From Loripinus fragilis (lineage: Eukaryota; Mollusca; Bivalvia; Lucinida; Lucinidae): a DNA stretch of 64,000 nt. The notes beneath the pieces were generated by a model, which saw only the letters and a list, made by a program, of their open reading frames with translations, was not told where the DNA came from and ran no database searches. The translations under genes and the position numbers were made by a program. Below, piece by piece: positions 20,901 through 35,900 of the stretch. The stretch lies in NCBI GenBank assembly GCA_964019695.1, contig CAXHUL010000257.1:124001-188000 (forward strand), in the 5' to 3' direction. Numbering within the stretch: the stretch's first letter is position 1; every line of letters starts with the position of its first letter.

Positions 20901-23900
20901 AGTTTGAGAAAACGCGACCTTCGCGAAAAGCCCCGGAACCTATTGCAAAGTGATGAGCAGTGCCCAGGAGCACCTCTCAGTCATTTGCGCAAAATTCCTT
21001 CGGCTACAAGTGGCTCAAATAAGGGCGTGAAAATTGTGCCGAAAGCCCTTTCAGGGGCTATTGCTCGGCACTCGGGGGACGGAAAATTTTACGCAATGCC
21101 TCACAATGAAGCTCTGGTCGGGGGCTAACTTCTGGCACCAGTTTCGAGCCCGTCCGTGAAAGTGACCCGCGCAAGTTTTAGGCCCGGTCGGCTACTGTGG
21201 CCTAATGGGGCCTAATGGGAAGATCTTCTAATGCTCATAACTTTTTAATTTCCCGACGGAACGCTTTGAAATTTTCACCATTTGTAGACGGCCTCCCGTA
21301 CTACAAACTGATGCCCGTGTGGGCATGATGAAAATAGTAGTTCGCGAGACGGAAGCGCGTAAAGCTTCGGGGCGGCGGACTTCCACACCCCGATAACTCG
21401 GTATCGAAACATTGTTGCGGGCGGGTGCGCATGGCAATACCTGCGCCTCTGTTGGCCCTATCCGCGTGCAAAATCTAAAAGCGATCAGAGCCTTAGAAAG
21501 CGCGTACAACCGCTATCCCCATTTGCCTTGGGCCCTATGGGAAAACAGGAAATATCATAATTGCGGTCCGGGGCGCGCGCGCACAATGATAATTTTCACA
21601 CCCGAGTAAGCTCTTTTATAGGTCAACATTTTGGAAAAAAAATTGGCTTGCTGCCCACAGCAGGAGCTGAGAACCATGCATTCGGAGGTTTTCACACCCC
21701 ACCCACTAATGCCATCAAAGTTTGAGAAAACGCGACCTTGGCGAAAAGCCCCGGAACCTATTGCAAAGTGATGAGCAGTGCCCAGGAGCACCTCTCAGTC
21801 ATTTGCGCAAAATTCCTTCGGCTACAAGTGGCTCAAATAAGGGCGTGAAAATTGTGCCGAAAGCCCTTTCAGGGGCTATTGCTCGGCACTCGGGGGACGG
21901 AAAATTTTACGCAATGCCTCACAATGAAGCTCTGGTCGGGGGCTAACTTCTGGCACCAGTTTCGAGCCCGTCCGTGAAAGTGACCCGCGCAAGTTTTAGG
22001 CCCGGTCGGCTACTGTGGCCTAATGGGGCCTAATGGGAAGATCTTCTAATGCTCATAACTTTTTAATTTCCCGACGGAACGCTTTGAAATTTTCACCATT
22101 TGTAGACGGCCTCCCGTACTACAAACTGATGCCCGTGTGGGCATGATGAAAATAGTAGTTCGCGAGACGGAAGCGCGTAAAGCTTCGGGGCGGCGGACTT
22201 CCACACCCCGATAACTCGGTATCGAAACATTGTTGCGGGCGGGTGCGCATGGCAATACCTGCGCCTCTGTTGGCCCTATCCGCGTGCAAAATCTAAAAGC
22301 GATCAGAGCCTTAGAAAGCGCGTACAACCGCTATCCCCATTTGCCTTGGGCCCTATGGGAAAACAGGAAATATCATAATTGCGGTCCGGGGCGCGCGCGC
22401 ACAATGATAATTTTCACACCCGAGTAAGCTCTTTTATAGGTCAACATTTTGGAAAAAAAATTGGCTTGCTGCCCACAGCAGGAGCTGAGAACCATGCATT
22501 CGGAGGTTTTCACACCCTACCCACTAATGCCATCAAAGTTTGAGAAAACGCGACCTTCGCGAAAAGCCCCGGAACCTATTGCAAAGTGATGAGCAGTGCC
22601 CAGGAGCACCTCTCAGTCATTTGCGCAAAATTCCTTCGGCTACAAGTGGCTCAAATAAGGGCGTGAAAATTGTGCCGAAAGCCCTTTCAGGGGCTATTGC
22701 TCGGCACTCGGGGGACGGAAAATTTTACGCAATGCCTCACAATGAAGCTCTGGTCGGGGGCTAACTTCTGGCACCAGTTTCGAGCCCGTCCGTGAAAGTG
22801 ACCCGCGCAAGTTTTAGGCCCGGTCGGCTACTGTGGCCTAATGGGGCCTAATGGGAAGATCTTCTAATGCTCATAACTTTTTAATTTCCCGACGGAACGC
22901 TTTGAAATTTTCACCATTTGTAGACGGCCTCCCGTACTACAAACTGATGCCCGTGTGGGCATGATGAAAATAGTAGTTCGCGAGACGGAAGCGCGTAAAG
23001 CTTCGGGGCGGCGGACTTCCACACCCCGATAACTCGGTATCGAAACATTGTTGCGGGCGGGTGCGCATGGCAATACCTGCGCCTCTGTTGGCCCTATCCG
23101 CGTGCAAAATCTAAAAGCGATCAGAGCCTTAGAAAGCGCGTACAACCGCTATCCCCATTTGCCTTGGGCCCTATGGGAAAACAGGAAATATCATAATTGC
23201 GGTCCGGGGCGCGCGCGCACAATGATAATTTTCACACCCGAGTAAGCTCTTTTATAGGTCAACATTTTGGAAAAAAAATTGGCTTGCTGCCCACAGCAGG
23301 AGCTGAGAACCATGCATTCGGAGGTTTTCACACCCCACCCACTAATGCCATCAAAGTTTGAGAAAACGCGACCTTGGCGAAAAGCCCCGGAACCTATTGC
23401 AAAGTGATGAGCAGTGCCCAGGAGCACCTCTCAGTCATTTGCGCAAAATTCCTTCGGCTACAAGTGGCTCAAATAAGGGCGTGAAAATTGTGCCGAAAGC
23501 CCTTTCAGGGGCTATTGCTCGGCACTCGGGGGACGGAAAATTTTACGCAATGCCTCACAATGAAGCTCTGGTCGGGGGCTAACTTCTGGCACCAGTTTCG
23601 AGCCCGTCCGTGAAAGTGACCCGCGCAAGTTTTAGGCCCGGTCGGCTACTGTGGCCTAATGGGGCCTAATGGGAAGATCTTCTAATGCTCATAACTTTTT
23701 AATTTCCCGACGGAACGCTTTGAAATTTTCACCATTTGTAGACGGCCTCCCGTACTACAAACTGATGCCCGTGTGGGCATGATGAAAATAGTAGTTCGCG
23801 AGACGGAAGCGCGTAAAGCTTCGGGGCAGCGGACTTCCACACCCCGATAACTCGGTATCGAAACATTGTTGCGGGCGGGTGCGCATGGCAATACCTGCGC

Positions 23901-26900
23901 CTCTGTTGGCCCTATCCGCGTGCAAAATCTAAAAGCGATCAGAGCCTTAGAAAGCGCGTACAACCGCTATCCCCATTTGCCTTGGGCCCTATGGGAAAAC
24001 AGGAAATATCATAATTGCGGTCCGGGGCGCGCGCGCACAATGATAATTTTCACACCCGAGTAAGCTCTTTTATAGGTCAACATTTTGGAAAAAAAATTGG
24101 CTTGCTGCCCACAGCAGGAGCTGAGAACCATGCATTCGGAGGTTTTCACACCCCACCCACTAATGCCATCAAAGTTTGAGAAAACGCGACCTTGGCGAAA
24201 AGCCCCGGAACCTATTGCAAAGTGATGAGCAGTGCCCAGGAGCACCTCTCAGTCATTTGCGCAAAATTCCTTCGGCTACAAGTGGCTCAAATAAGGGCGT
24301 GAAAATTGTGCCGAAAGCCCTTTCAGGGGCTATTGCTCGGCACTCGGGGGATGGAAAATTTTACGCAATGCCTCACAATGAAGCTCTGGTCGGGGGCTAA
24401 CTTCTGGCACCAGTTTCGAGCCCGTCCGTGAAAGTGACCCGCGCAAGTTTTAGGCCCGGTCGGCTACTGTGGCCTAATGGGGCCTAATGGGAAGATCTTC
24501 TAATGCTCATAACTTTTTAATTTCCCGACGGAACGCTTTGAAATTTTCACCATTTGTAGACGGCCTCCCGTACTACAAACTGATGCCCGTGTGGGCATGA
24601 TGAAAATAGTAGTTCGCGAGACGGAAGCGCGTAAAGCTTCGGGGCGGCGGACTTCCACACCCCGATAACTCGGTATCGAAACATTGTTGTGGGCGGGTGC
24701 GCATGGCAATACCTGCGCCTCTGTTGGCCCTATCCGCGTGCAAAATCTAAAAGCGATCAGAGCCTTAGAAAGCGCGTACAACCGCTATCCCCATTTGCCT
24801 TGGGCCCTATGGGAAAACAGGAAATATCATAATTGCGGTCCGGGGCGCGCGCGCACAATGATAATTTTCACACCCGAGTAAGCTCTTTTATAGGTCAACA
24901 TTTTGGAAAAAAAATTGGCTTGCTGCCCACAGCAGGAGCTGAGAACCATGCATTCGGAGGTTTTCACACCCCACCCACTAATGCCATCAAAGTTTGAGAA
25001 AACACGACCTTGGCGAAAAGCCCCGGAACCTATTGCAAAGTGATGAGCAGTGCCCAGGAGCACCTCTCAGTCATTTGCGCAAAATTCCTTCGGCTACAAG
25101 TGGCTCAAATAAGGGCGTGAAAATTGTGCCGAAAGCCCTTTCAGGGGCTATTGCTCGGCACTCGGGGGACGGAAAATTTTACGCAATGCCTCACAATGAA
25201 GCTCTGGTCGGGGGCTAACTTCTGGCACCAGTTTCGAGCCCGTCCGTGAAAGTGACCCGCGCAAGTTTTAGGCCCGGTCGGCTACTGTGGCCTAATGGGG
25301 CCTAATGGGAAGATCTTCTAATGCTCATAACTTTTTAATTTCCCGACGGAACGCTTTGAAATTTTCACCATTTGTAGACGGCCTCCCGTACTACAAACTG
25401 ATGCCCGTGTGGGCATGATGAAAATAGTAGTTCGCGAGACGGAAGCGCGTAAAGCTTCGGGGCGGCGGACTTCCACACCCCGATAACTCGGTATCGAAAC
25501 ATTGTTGCGGGCGGGTGCGCATGGCAATACCTGCGCCTCTGTTGGCCCTATCCGCGTGCAAAATCTAAAAGCGATCAGAGCCTTAGAAAGCGCGTACAAC
25601 CGCTATCCCCATTTGCCTTGGGCCCTATGGGAAAACAGGAAATATCATAATTGCGGTCCGGGGCGCGCGCGCACAATGATAATTTTCACACCCGAGTAAG
25701 CTCTTTTATAGGTCAACATTTTGGAAAAAAAATTGGCTTGCTGCCCACAGCAGGAGCTGAGAACCATGCATTCGGAGGTTTTCACACCCCACCCACTAAT
25801 GCCATCAAAGTTTGAGAAAACGCGACCTTCGCGAAAAGCCCCGGAACCTATTGCAAAGTGATGAGCAGTGCCCAGGAGCACCTCTCAGTCATTTGCGCAA
25901 AATTCCTTCGGCTACAAGTGGCTCAAATAAGGGTGTGAAAATTGTGCCGAAAGCCCTTTCAGGGGCTATTGCTCGGCACTCGGGGGACGGAAAATTTTAC
26001 GCAATGCCTCACAATGAAGCTCTGGTCGGGGGCTAACTTCTGGCACCAGTTTCGAGCCCGTCCGTGAAAGTGACCCGCGCAAGTTTTAGGCCCGGTCGGC
26101 TACTGTGGCCTAATGGGGCCTAATGGGAAGATCTTCTAATGCTCATAACTTTTTAATTTCCCGACGGAACGCTTTGAAATTTTCACCATTTGTAGACGGC
26201 CTCCCGTACTACAAACTGATGCCCGTGTGGGCATGATGAAAATAGTAGTTCGCGAGACGGAAGCGCGTAAAGCTTCGGGGCGGCGGACTTCCACACCCCG
26301 ATAACTCGGTATCGAAACATTGTTGCGGGCGGGTGCGCATGGCAATACCTGCGCCTCTGTTGGCCCTATCCGCGTGCAAAATCTAAAAGCGATCAGAGCC
26401 TTAGAAAGCGCGTACAACCGCTATCCCCATTTGCCTTGGGCCCTATGGGAAAACAGGAAATATCATAATTGCGGTCCGGGGCGCGCGCGCACAATGATAA
26501 TTTTCACACCCGAGTAAGCTCTTTTATAGGTCAACATTTTGGAAAAAAAATTGGCTTGCTGCCCACAGCAGGAGCTGAGAACCATGCATTCGGAGGTTTT
26601 CACACCCCACCCACTAATGCCATCAAAGTTTGAGAAAACGCGACCTTCGCGAAAAGCCCCGGAACCTATTGCAAAGTGATGAGCAGTGCCCAGGAGCACC
26701 TCTCAGTCATTTGCGCAAAATTCCTTCGGCTACAAGTGGCTCAAATAAGGGCGTGAAAATTGTGCCGAAAGCCCTTTCAGGGGCTATTGCTCGGCACTCG
26801 GGGGACGGAAAATTTTACGCAATGCCTCACAATGAAGCTCTGGTCGGGGGCTAACTTCTGGCACCAGTTTGGAGCCCGTCCGTGAAAGTGACCCGCGCAA

Positions 26901-29900
26901 GTTTTAGGCCCGGTCGGCTACTGTGGCCTAATGGGGCCTAATGGGAAGATCTTCTAATGCTCATAACTTTTTAATTTCCCGACGGAACGCTTTGAAATTT
27001 TCACCATTTGTAGACGGCCTCCCGTACTACAAACTGATGCCCGTGTGGGCATGATGAAAATAGTAGTTCGCGAGACGGAAGCGCGTAAAGCTTCGGGGCG
27101 GCGGACTTCCACACCCCGATAACTCGGTATCGAAACATTGTTGCGGGCGGGTGCGCATGGCAATACCTGCGCCTCTGTTGGCCCTATCCGCGTGCAAAAT
27201 CTAAAAGCGATCAGAGCCTTAGAAAGCGCGTACAACCGCTATCCCCATTTGCCTTGGGCCCTATGGGAAAACAGGAAATATCATAATTGCGGTCCGGGGC
27301 GCGCGCGCACAATGATAATTTTCACACCCGAGTAAGCTCTTTTATAGGTCAACATTTTGGAAAAAAAATTGGCTTGCTGCCCACAGCAGGAGCTGAGAAC
27401 CATGCATTCGGAGGTTTTCACACCCCACCCACTAATGCCATCAAAGTTTGAGAAAACGCGACCTTCGCGAAAAGCCCCGGAACCTATTGCAAAGTGATGA
27501 GCAGTGCCCAGGAGCACCTCTCAGTCATTTGCGCAAAATTCCTTCGGCTACAAGTGGCTCAAATAAGGGCGTGAAAATTGTGCCGAAAGCCCTTTCAGGG
27601 GCTATTGCTCGGCACTCGGGGGACGGAAAATTTTACGCAATGCCTCACAATGAAGCTCTGGTCGGGGGCTAACTTCTGGCACCAGTTTCGAGCCCGTCCG
27701 TGAAAGTGACCCGCGCAAGTTTTAGGCCCGGTCGGCTACTGTGGCCTAATGGGGCCTAATGGGAAGATCTTCTAATGCTCATAACTTTTTAATTTCCCGA
27801 CGGAACGCTTTGAAATTTTCACCATTTGTAGACGGCCTCCCGTACTACAAACTGATGCCCGTGTGGGCATGATGAAAATAGTAGTTCGCGAGACGGAAGC
27901 GCGTAAAGCTTCGGGGCGGCGGACTTCCACACCCCGATAACTCGGTATCGAAACATTGTTGCGGGCGGGTGCGCATGGCAATACCTGCGCCTCTGTTGGC
28001 CCTATCCGCGTGCAAAATCTAAAAGCGATCAGAGCCTTAGAAAGCGCGTACAACCGCTATCCCCATTTGCCTTGGGCCCTATGGGAAAACAGGAAATATC
28101 ATAATTGCGGTCCGGGGCGCGCGCGCACAATGATAATTTTCACACCCGAGTAAGCTCTTTTATAGGTCAACATTTTGGAAAAAAAATTGGCTTGCTGCCC
28201 ACAGCAGGAGCTGAGAACCATGCATTCGGAGGTTTTCACACCCCACCCACTAATGCCATCAAAGTTTGAGAAAACGCGACCTTCGCGAAAAGCCCCGGAA
28301 CCTATTGCAAAGTGATGAGCAGTGCCCAGGAGCACCTCTCAGTCATTTGCGCAAAATTCCTTCGGCTACAAGTGGCTCAAATAAGGGCGTGAAAATTGTG
28401 CCGAAAGCCCTTTCAGGGGCTATTGCTCGGCACTCGGGGGACGGAAAATTTTACGCAATGCCTCACAATGAAGCTCTGGTCGGGGGCTAACTTCTGGCAC
28501 CAGTTTCGAGCCCGTCCGTGAAAGTGACCCGCGCAAGTTTTAGGCCCGGTCGGCTACTGTGGCCTAATGGGGCCTAATGGGAAGATCTTCTAATGCTCAT
28601 AACTTTTTAATTTCCCGACGGAACGCTTTGAAATTTTCACCATTTGTAGACGGCCTCCCGTACTACAAACTGATGCCCGTGTGGGCATGATGAAAATAGT
28701 AGTTCGCGAGACGGAAGCGCGTAAAGCTTCGGGGCGGCGGACTTCCACACCCCGATAACTCGGTATCGAAACATTGTTGCGGGCGGGTGCGCATGGCAAT
28801 ACCTGCGCCTCTGTTGGCCCTATCCGCGTGCAAAATCTAAAAGCGATCAGAGCCTTAGAAAGCGCGTACAACCGCTATCCCCATTTGCCTTGGGCCCTAT
28901 GGGAAAACAGGAAATATCATAATTGCGGTCCGGGGCGCGCGCGCACAATGATAATTTTCACACCCGAGTAAGCTCTTTTATAGGTCAACATTTTGGAAAA
29001 AAAATTGGCTTGCTGCCCACAGCAGGAGCTGAGAACCATGCATTCGGAGGTTTTCACACCCCACCCACTAATGCCATCAAAGTTTGAGAAAACGCGACCT
29101 TCGCGAAAAGCCCCGGAACCTATTGCAAAGTGATGAGCAGTGCCCAGGAGCACCTCTCAGTCATTTGCGCAAAATTCCTTCGGCTACAAGTGGCTCAAAT
29201 AAGGGCGTGAAAATTGTGCCGAAAGCCCTTTCAGGGGCTATTGCTCGGCACTCGGGGGACGGAAAATTTTACGCAATGCCTCACAATGAAGCTCTGGTCG
29301 GGGGCTAACTTCTGGCACCAGTTTCGAGCCCGTCCGTGAAAGTGACCCGCGCAAGTTTTAGGCCCGGTCGGCTACTGTGGCCTAATGGGGCCTAATGGGA
29401 AGATCTTCTAATGCTCATAACTTTTTAATTTCCCGACGGAACGCTTTGAAATTTTCACCATTTGTAGACGGCCTCCCGTACTACAAACTGATGCCCGTGT
29501 GGGCATGATGAAAATAGTAGTTCGCGAGACGGAAGCGCGTAAAGCTTCGGGGCGGCGGACTTCCACACCCCGATAACTCGGTATCGAAACATTGTTGCGG
29601 GCGGGTGCGCATGGCAATACCTGCGCCTCTGTTGGCCCTATCCGCGTGCAAAATCTAAAAGCGATCAGAGCCTTAGAAAGCGCGTACAACCGCTATCCCC
29701 ATTTGCCTTGGGCCCTATGGGAAAACAGGAAATATCATAATTGCGGTCCGGGGCGCGCGCGCACAATGATAATTTTCACACCCGAGTAAGCTCTTTTATA
29801 GGTCAACATTTTGGAAAAAAAATTGGCTTGCTGCCCACAGCAGGAGCTGAGAACCATGCATTCGGAGGTTTTCACACCCCACCCACTAATGCCATCAAAG

Positions 29901-32900
29901 TTTGAGAAAACGCGACCTTCGCGAAAAGCCCCGGAACCTATTGCAAAGTGATGAGCAGTGCCCAGGAGCACCTCTCAGTCATTTGCGCAAAATTCCTTCG
30001 GCTACAAGTGGCTCAAATAAGGGCGTGAAAATTGTGCCGAAAGCCCTTTCAGGGGCTATTGCTCGGCACTCGGGGGACGGAAAATTTTACGCAATGCCTC
30101 ACAATGAAGCTCTGGTCGGGGGCTAACTTCTGGCACCAGTTTCGAGCCCGTCCGTGAAAGTGACCCGCGCAAGTTTTAGGCCCGGTCGGCTACTGTGGCC
30201 TAATGGGGCCTAATGGGAAGATCTTCTAATGCTCATAACTTTTTAATTTCCCGACGGAACGCTTTGAAATTTTCACCATTTGTAGACGGCCTCCCGTACT
30301 ACAAACTGATGCCCGTGTGGGCATGATGAAAATAGTAGTTCGCGAGACGGAAGCGCGTAAAGCTTCGGGGCGGCGGACTTCCACACCCCGATAACTCGGT
30401 ATCGAAACATTGTTGCGGGCGGGTGCGCATGGCAATACCTGCGCCTCTGTTGGCCCTATCCGCGTGCAAAATCTAAAAGCGATCAGAGCCTTAGAAAGCG
30501 CGTACAACCGCTATCCCCATTTGCCTTGGGCCCTATGGGAAAACAGGAAATATCATAATTGCGGTCCGGGGCGCGCGCGCACAATGATAATTTTCACACC
30601 CGAGTAAGCTCTTTTATAGGTCAACATTTTGGAAAAAAAATTGGCTTGCTGCCCACAGCAGGAGCTGAGAACCATGCATTCGGAGGTTTTCACACCCCAC
30701 CCACTAATGCCATCAAAGTTTGAGAAAACGCGACCTTCGCGAAAAGCCCCGGAACCTATTGCAAAGTGATGAGCAGTGCCCAGGAGCACCTCTCAGTCAT
30801 TTGCGCAAAATTCCTTCGGCTACAAGTGGCTCAAATAAGGGCGTGAAAATTGTGCCGAAAGCCCTTTCAGGGGCTATTGCTCGGCACTCGGGGGACGGAA
30901 AATTTTACGCAATGCCTCACAATGAAGCGCTGGTCGGGGGCTAACTTCTGGCACCAGTTTCGAGCCCGTCCGTGAAAGTGACCCGCGCAAGTTTTAGGCC
31001 CGGTCGGCTACTGTGGCCTAATGGGGCCTAATGGGAAGATCTTCTAATGCTCATAACTTTTTAATTTCCCGACGGAACGCTTTGAAATTTTCACCATTTG
31101 TAGACGGCCTCCCGTACTACAAACTGATGCCCGTGTGGGCATGATGAAAATAGTAGTTCGCGAGACGGAAGCGCGTAAAGCTTCGGGGCGGCGGACTTCC
31201 ACACCCCGATAACTCGGTATCGAAACATTGTTGCGGGCGGGTGCGCATGGCAATACCTGCGCCTCTGTTGGCCCTATCCGCGTGCAAAATCTAAAAGCGA
31301 TCAGAGCCTTAGAAAGCGCGTACAACCGCTATCCCCATTTGCCTTGGGCCCTATGGGAAAACAGGAAATATCATAATTGCGGTCCGGGGCGCGCGCGCAC
31401 AATGATAATTTTCACACCCGAGTAAGCTCTTTTATAGGTCAACATTTTGGAAAAAAAATTGGCTTGCTGCCCACAGCAGGAGCTGAGAACCATGCATTCG
31501 GAGGTTTTCACACCCCACCCACTAATGCCATCAAAGTTTGAGAAAACGCGACCTTGGCGAAAAGCCCCGGAACCTATTGCAAAGTGATGAGCAGTGCCCA
31601 GGAGCACCTCTCAGTCATTTGCGCAAAATTCCTTCGGCTACAAGTGGCTCAAATAAGGGCGTGAAAATTGTGCCGAAAGCCCTTTCAGGGGCTATTGCTC
31701 GGCACTCGGGGGACGGAAAATTTTACGCAATGCCTCACAATGAAGCTCTGGTCGGGGGCTAACTTCTGGCACCAGTTTCGAGCCCGTCCGTGAAAGTGAC
31801 CCGCGCAAGTTTTAGGCCCGGTCGGCTACTGTGGCCTAATGGGGCCTAATGGGAAGATCTTCTAATGCTCATAACTTTTTAATTTCCCGACGGAACGCTT
31901 TGAAATTTTCACCATTTGTAGACGGCCTCCCGTACTACAAACTGATGCCCGTGTGGGCATGATGAAAATAGTAGTTCGCGAGACGGAAGCGCGTAAAGCT
32001 TCGGGGCGGCGGACTTCCACACCCCGATAACTCGGTATCGAAACATTGTTGCGGGCGGGTGCGCATGGCAATACCTGCGCCTCTGTTGGCCCTATCCGCG
32101 TGCAAAATCTAAAAGCGATCAGAGCCTTAGAAAGTGCGTACAACCGCTATCCCCATTTGCCTTGGGCCCTATGGGAAAACAGGAAATATCATAATTGCGG
32201 TCCGGGGCGCGCGCGCACAATGATAATTTTCACACCCGAGTAAGCTCTTTTATAGGTCAACATTTTGGAAAAAAAATTGGCTTGCTGCCCACAGCAGGAG
32301 CTGAGAACCATGCATTCGGAGGTTTTCACACCCCACCCACTAATGCCATCAAAGTTTGAGAAAACGCGACCTTGGCGAAAAGCCCCGGAACCTATTGCAA
32401 AGTGATGAGCAGTGCCCAGGAGCACCTCTCAGTCATTTGCGCAAAATTCCTTCGGCTACAAGTGGCTCAAATAAGGGCGTGAAAATTGTGCCGAAAGCCC
32501 TTTCAGGGGCTATTGCTCGGCACTCGGGGGACGGAAAATTTTACGCAATGCCTCACAATGAAGCTCTGGTCGGGGGCTAACTTCTGGCACCAGTTTCGAG
32601 CCCGTCCGTGAAAGTGACCCGCGCAAGTTTTAGGCCCGGTCGGCTACTGTGGCCTAATGGGGCCTAATGGGAAGATCTTCTAATGCTCATAACTTTTTAA
32701 TTTCCCGACGGAACGCTTTGAAATTTTCACCATTTGTAGACGGCCTCCCGTACTACAAACTGATGCCCGTGTGGGCATGATGAAAATAGTAGTTCGCGAG
32801 ACGGAAGCGCGTAAAGCTTCGGGGCGGCGGACTTCCACACCCCGATAACTCGGTATCGAAACATTGTTGCGGGCGGGTGCGCATGGCAATACCTGCGCCT

Positions 32901-35900
32901 CTGTTGGCCCTATCCGCGTGCAAAATCTAAAAGCGATCAGAGCCTTAGAAAGCGCGTACAACCGCTATCCCCATTTGCCTTGGGCCCTATGGGAAAACAG
33001 GAAATATCATAATTGCGGTCCGGGGCGCGCGCGCACAATGATAATTTTCACACCCGAGTAAGCTCTTTTATAGGTCAACATTTTGGAAAAAAAATTGGCT
33101 TGCTGCCCACAGCAGGAGCTGAGAACCATGCATTCGGAGGTTTTCACACCCCACCCACTAATGCCATCAAAGTTTGAGAAAACGCGACCTTCGCGAAAAG
33201 CCCCGGAACCTATTGCAAAGTGATGAGCAGTGCCCAGGAGCACCTCTCAGTCATTTGCGCAAAATTCCTTCGGCTACAAGTGGCTCAAATAAGGGCGTGA
33301 AAATTGTGCCGAAAGCCCTTTCAGGGGCTATTGCTCGGCACTCGGGGGACGGAAAATTTTACGCAATGCCTCACAATGAAGCTCTGGTCGGGGGCTAACT
33401 TCTGGCACCAGTTTCGAGCCCGTCCGTGAAAGTGACCCGAGCAAGTTTTAGGCCCGGTCGGCTACTGTGGCCTAATGGGGCCTAATGGGAAGATCTTCTA
33501 ATGCTCATAACTTTTTAATTTCCCGACGGAACGCTTTGAAATTTTCAACATTTGTAGACGGCCTCCCGTACTACAAACTGATGCCCGTGTGGGCATGATG
33601 AAAATAGTAGTTCGCGAGACGGAAGCGCGTAAAGCTTCGGGGCGGCGGACTTCCACACCCCGATAACTCGGTATCGAAACATTGTTGCGGGCGGGTGCGC
33701 ATGGCAATACCTGTGCCTCTGTTGGCCCTATCCGCGTGCAAAATCTAAAAGCGATCAGAGCCTTAGAAAGCGCGTACAACCGCTATCCCCATTTGCCTTG
33801 GGCCCTATGGGAAAACAGGAAATATCATAATTGCGGTCCGGGGCGCGCGCGCACAATGATAATTTTCACACCCGAGTAAGCTCTTTTATAGGTCAACATT
33901 TTGGAAAAAAAATTGGCTTGCTGCCCACAGCAGGAGCTGAGAACCATGCATTCGGAGGTTTTCACACCCCACCCACTAATGCCATCAAAGTTTGAGAAAA
34001 CGCGACCTTCGCGAAAAGCCCCGGAACCTATTGCAAAGTGATGAGCAGTGCCCAGGAGCACCTCTCAGTCATTTGCGCAAAATTCCTTCGGCTACAAGTG
34101 GCTCAAATAAGGGCGTGAAAATTGTGCCGAAAGCCCTTTCAGGGGCTATTGCTCGGCACTCGGGGGACGGAAAATTTTACTCAATGCCTCACAATGAAGC
34201 TCTGGTCGGGGGCTAACTTCTGGCACCAGTTTCGAGCCCGTCCGTGAAAGTGACCCGCGCAAGTTTTAGGCCCGGTCGGCTACTGTGGCCTAATGGGGCC
34301 TAATGGGAAGATCTTCTAATGCTCATAACTTTTTAATTTCCCGACGGAACGCTTTGAAATTTTCACCATTTGTAGACGGCCTCCCGTACTACAAACTGAT
34401 GCCCGTGTGGGCATGATGAAAATAGTAGTTCGCGAGACGGAAGCGCGTAAAGCTTCGGGGCGGCGGACTTCCACACCCCGATAACTCGGTATCGAAACAT
34501 TGTTGCGGGCGGGTGCGCATGGCAATACCTGCGCCTCTGTTGGCCCTATCCGCGTGCAAAATCTAAAAGCGATCAGAGCCTTAGAAAGCGCGTACAACCG
34601 CTATCCCCATTTGCCTTGGGCCCTATGGGAAAACAGGAAATATCATAATTGCGGTCCGGGGCGCGCGCGCACAATGATAATTTTCACACCCGAGTAAGCT
34701 CTTTTATAGGTCAACATTTTGGAAAAAAAATTGGCTTGCTGCCCACAGCAGGAGCTGAGAACCATGCATTCGGAGGTTTTCACACCCCACCCACTAATGC
34801 CATCAAAGTTTGAGAAAACGCGACCTTCGCGAAAAGCCCCGGAACCTATTGCAAAGTGATGAGCAGTGCCCAGGAGCACCTCTCAGTCATTTGCGCAAAA
34901 TTCCTTCGGCTACAAGTGGCTCAAATAAGGGCGTGAAAATTGTGCCGAAAGCCCTTTCAGGGGCTATTGCTCGGCACTCGGGGGACGGAAAATTTTACGC
35001 AATGCCTCACAATGAAGCTCTGGTCGGGGGCTAACTTGTGGCACCAGTTTCGAGCCCGTCCGTGAAAGTGACCCGCGCAAGTTTTAGGCCCGGTCGGCTA
35101 CTGTGGCCTAATGGGGCCTAATGGGAAGATCTTCTAATGCTCATAACTTTTTAATTTCCCGACGGAACGCTTTGAAATTTTCACCATTTGTAGACGGCCT
35201 CCCGTACTACAAACTGATGCCCGTGTGGGCATGATGAAAATAGTAGTTCGCGAGACGGAAGCGCGTAAAGCTTCGGGGCGGCGGACTTCCACACCCCGAT
35301 AACTCGGTATCGAAACATTGTTGCGGGCGGGTGCGCATGGCAATACCTGCGCCTCTGTTGGCCCTATCCGCGTGCAAAATCTAAAAGCGATCAGAGCCTT
35401 AGAAAGCGCGTACAACCGCTATCCCCATTTGCCTTGGGCCCTATGGGAAAACAGGAAATATCATAATTGCGGTCCGGGGCGCGCGCGCACAATGATAATT
35501 TTCACACCCGAGTAAGCTCTTTTATAGGTCAACATTTTGGAAAAAAAATTGGCTTGCTGCCCACAGCAGGAGCTGAGAACCATGCATTCGGAGGTTTTCA
35601 CACCCCACCCACTAATGCCATCAAAGTTTGAGAAAACGCGACCTTCGCGAAAAGCCCCGGAACCTATTGCAAAGTGATGAGCAGTGCCCAGGAGCACCTC
35701 TCAGTCATTTGCGCAAAATTCCTTCGGCTACAAGTGGCTCAAATAAGGGCGTGAAAATTGTGCCGAAAGCCCTTTCAGGGGCTATTGCTCGGCACTCGGG
35801 GGACGGAAAATTTTACGCAATGCCTCACAATGAAGCTCTGGTCGGGGGCTAACTTCTGGCACCAGTTTCGAGCCCGTCCGTGAAAGTGACCCGCGCAAGT

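Larger units (their letters stand above)
1..32721. repeat. Left array domain: interspersed G and C forms (units 1-40)
   Basis: Reading the offset-471 base unit by unit gives an irregular mixture, 20 G and 20 C. Runs include four G units (16-19) and seven C units (32-38). The alternation is not a fixed period, but units 5-9 and 10-14 repeat the pattern C,C,G,C,G. Units 1-9 and 21-29 also share the nine-unit pattern G,C,G,G,C,C,G,C,G. The interspersion is what unequal exchange and gene conversion between two forms would produce. The last G unit is unit 40 (base 32374). Confidence 0.9.
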
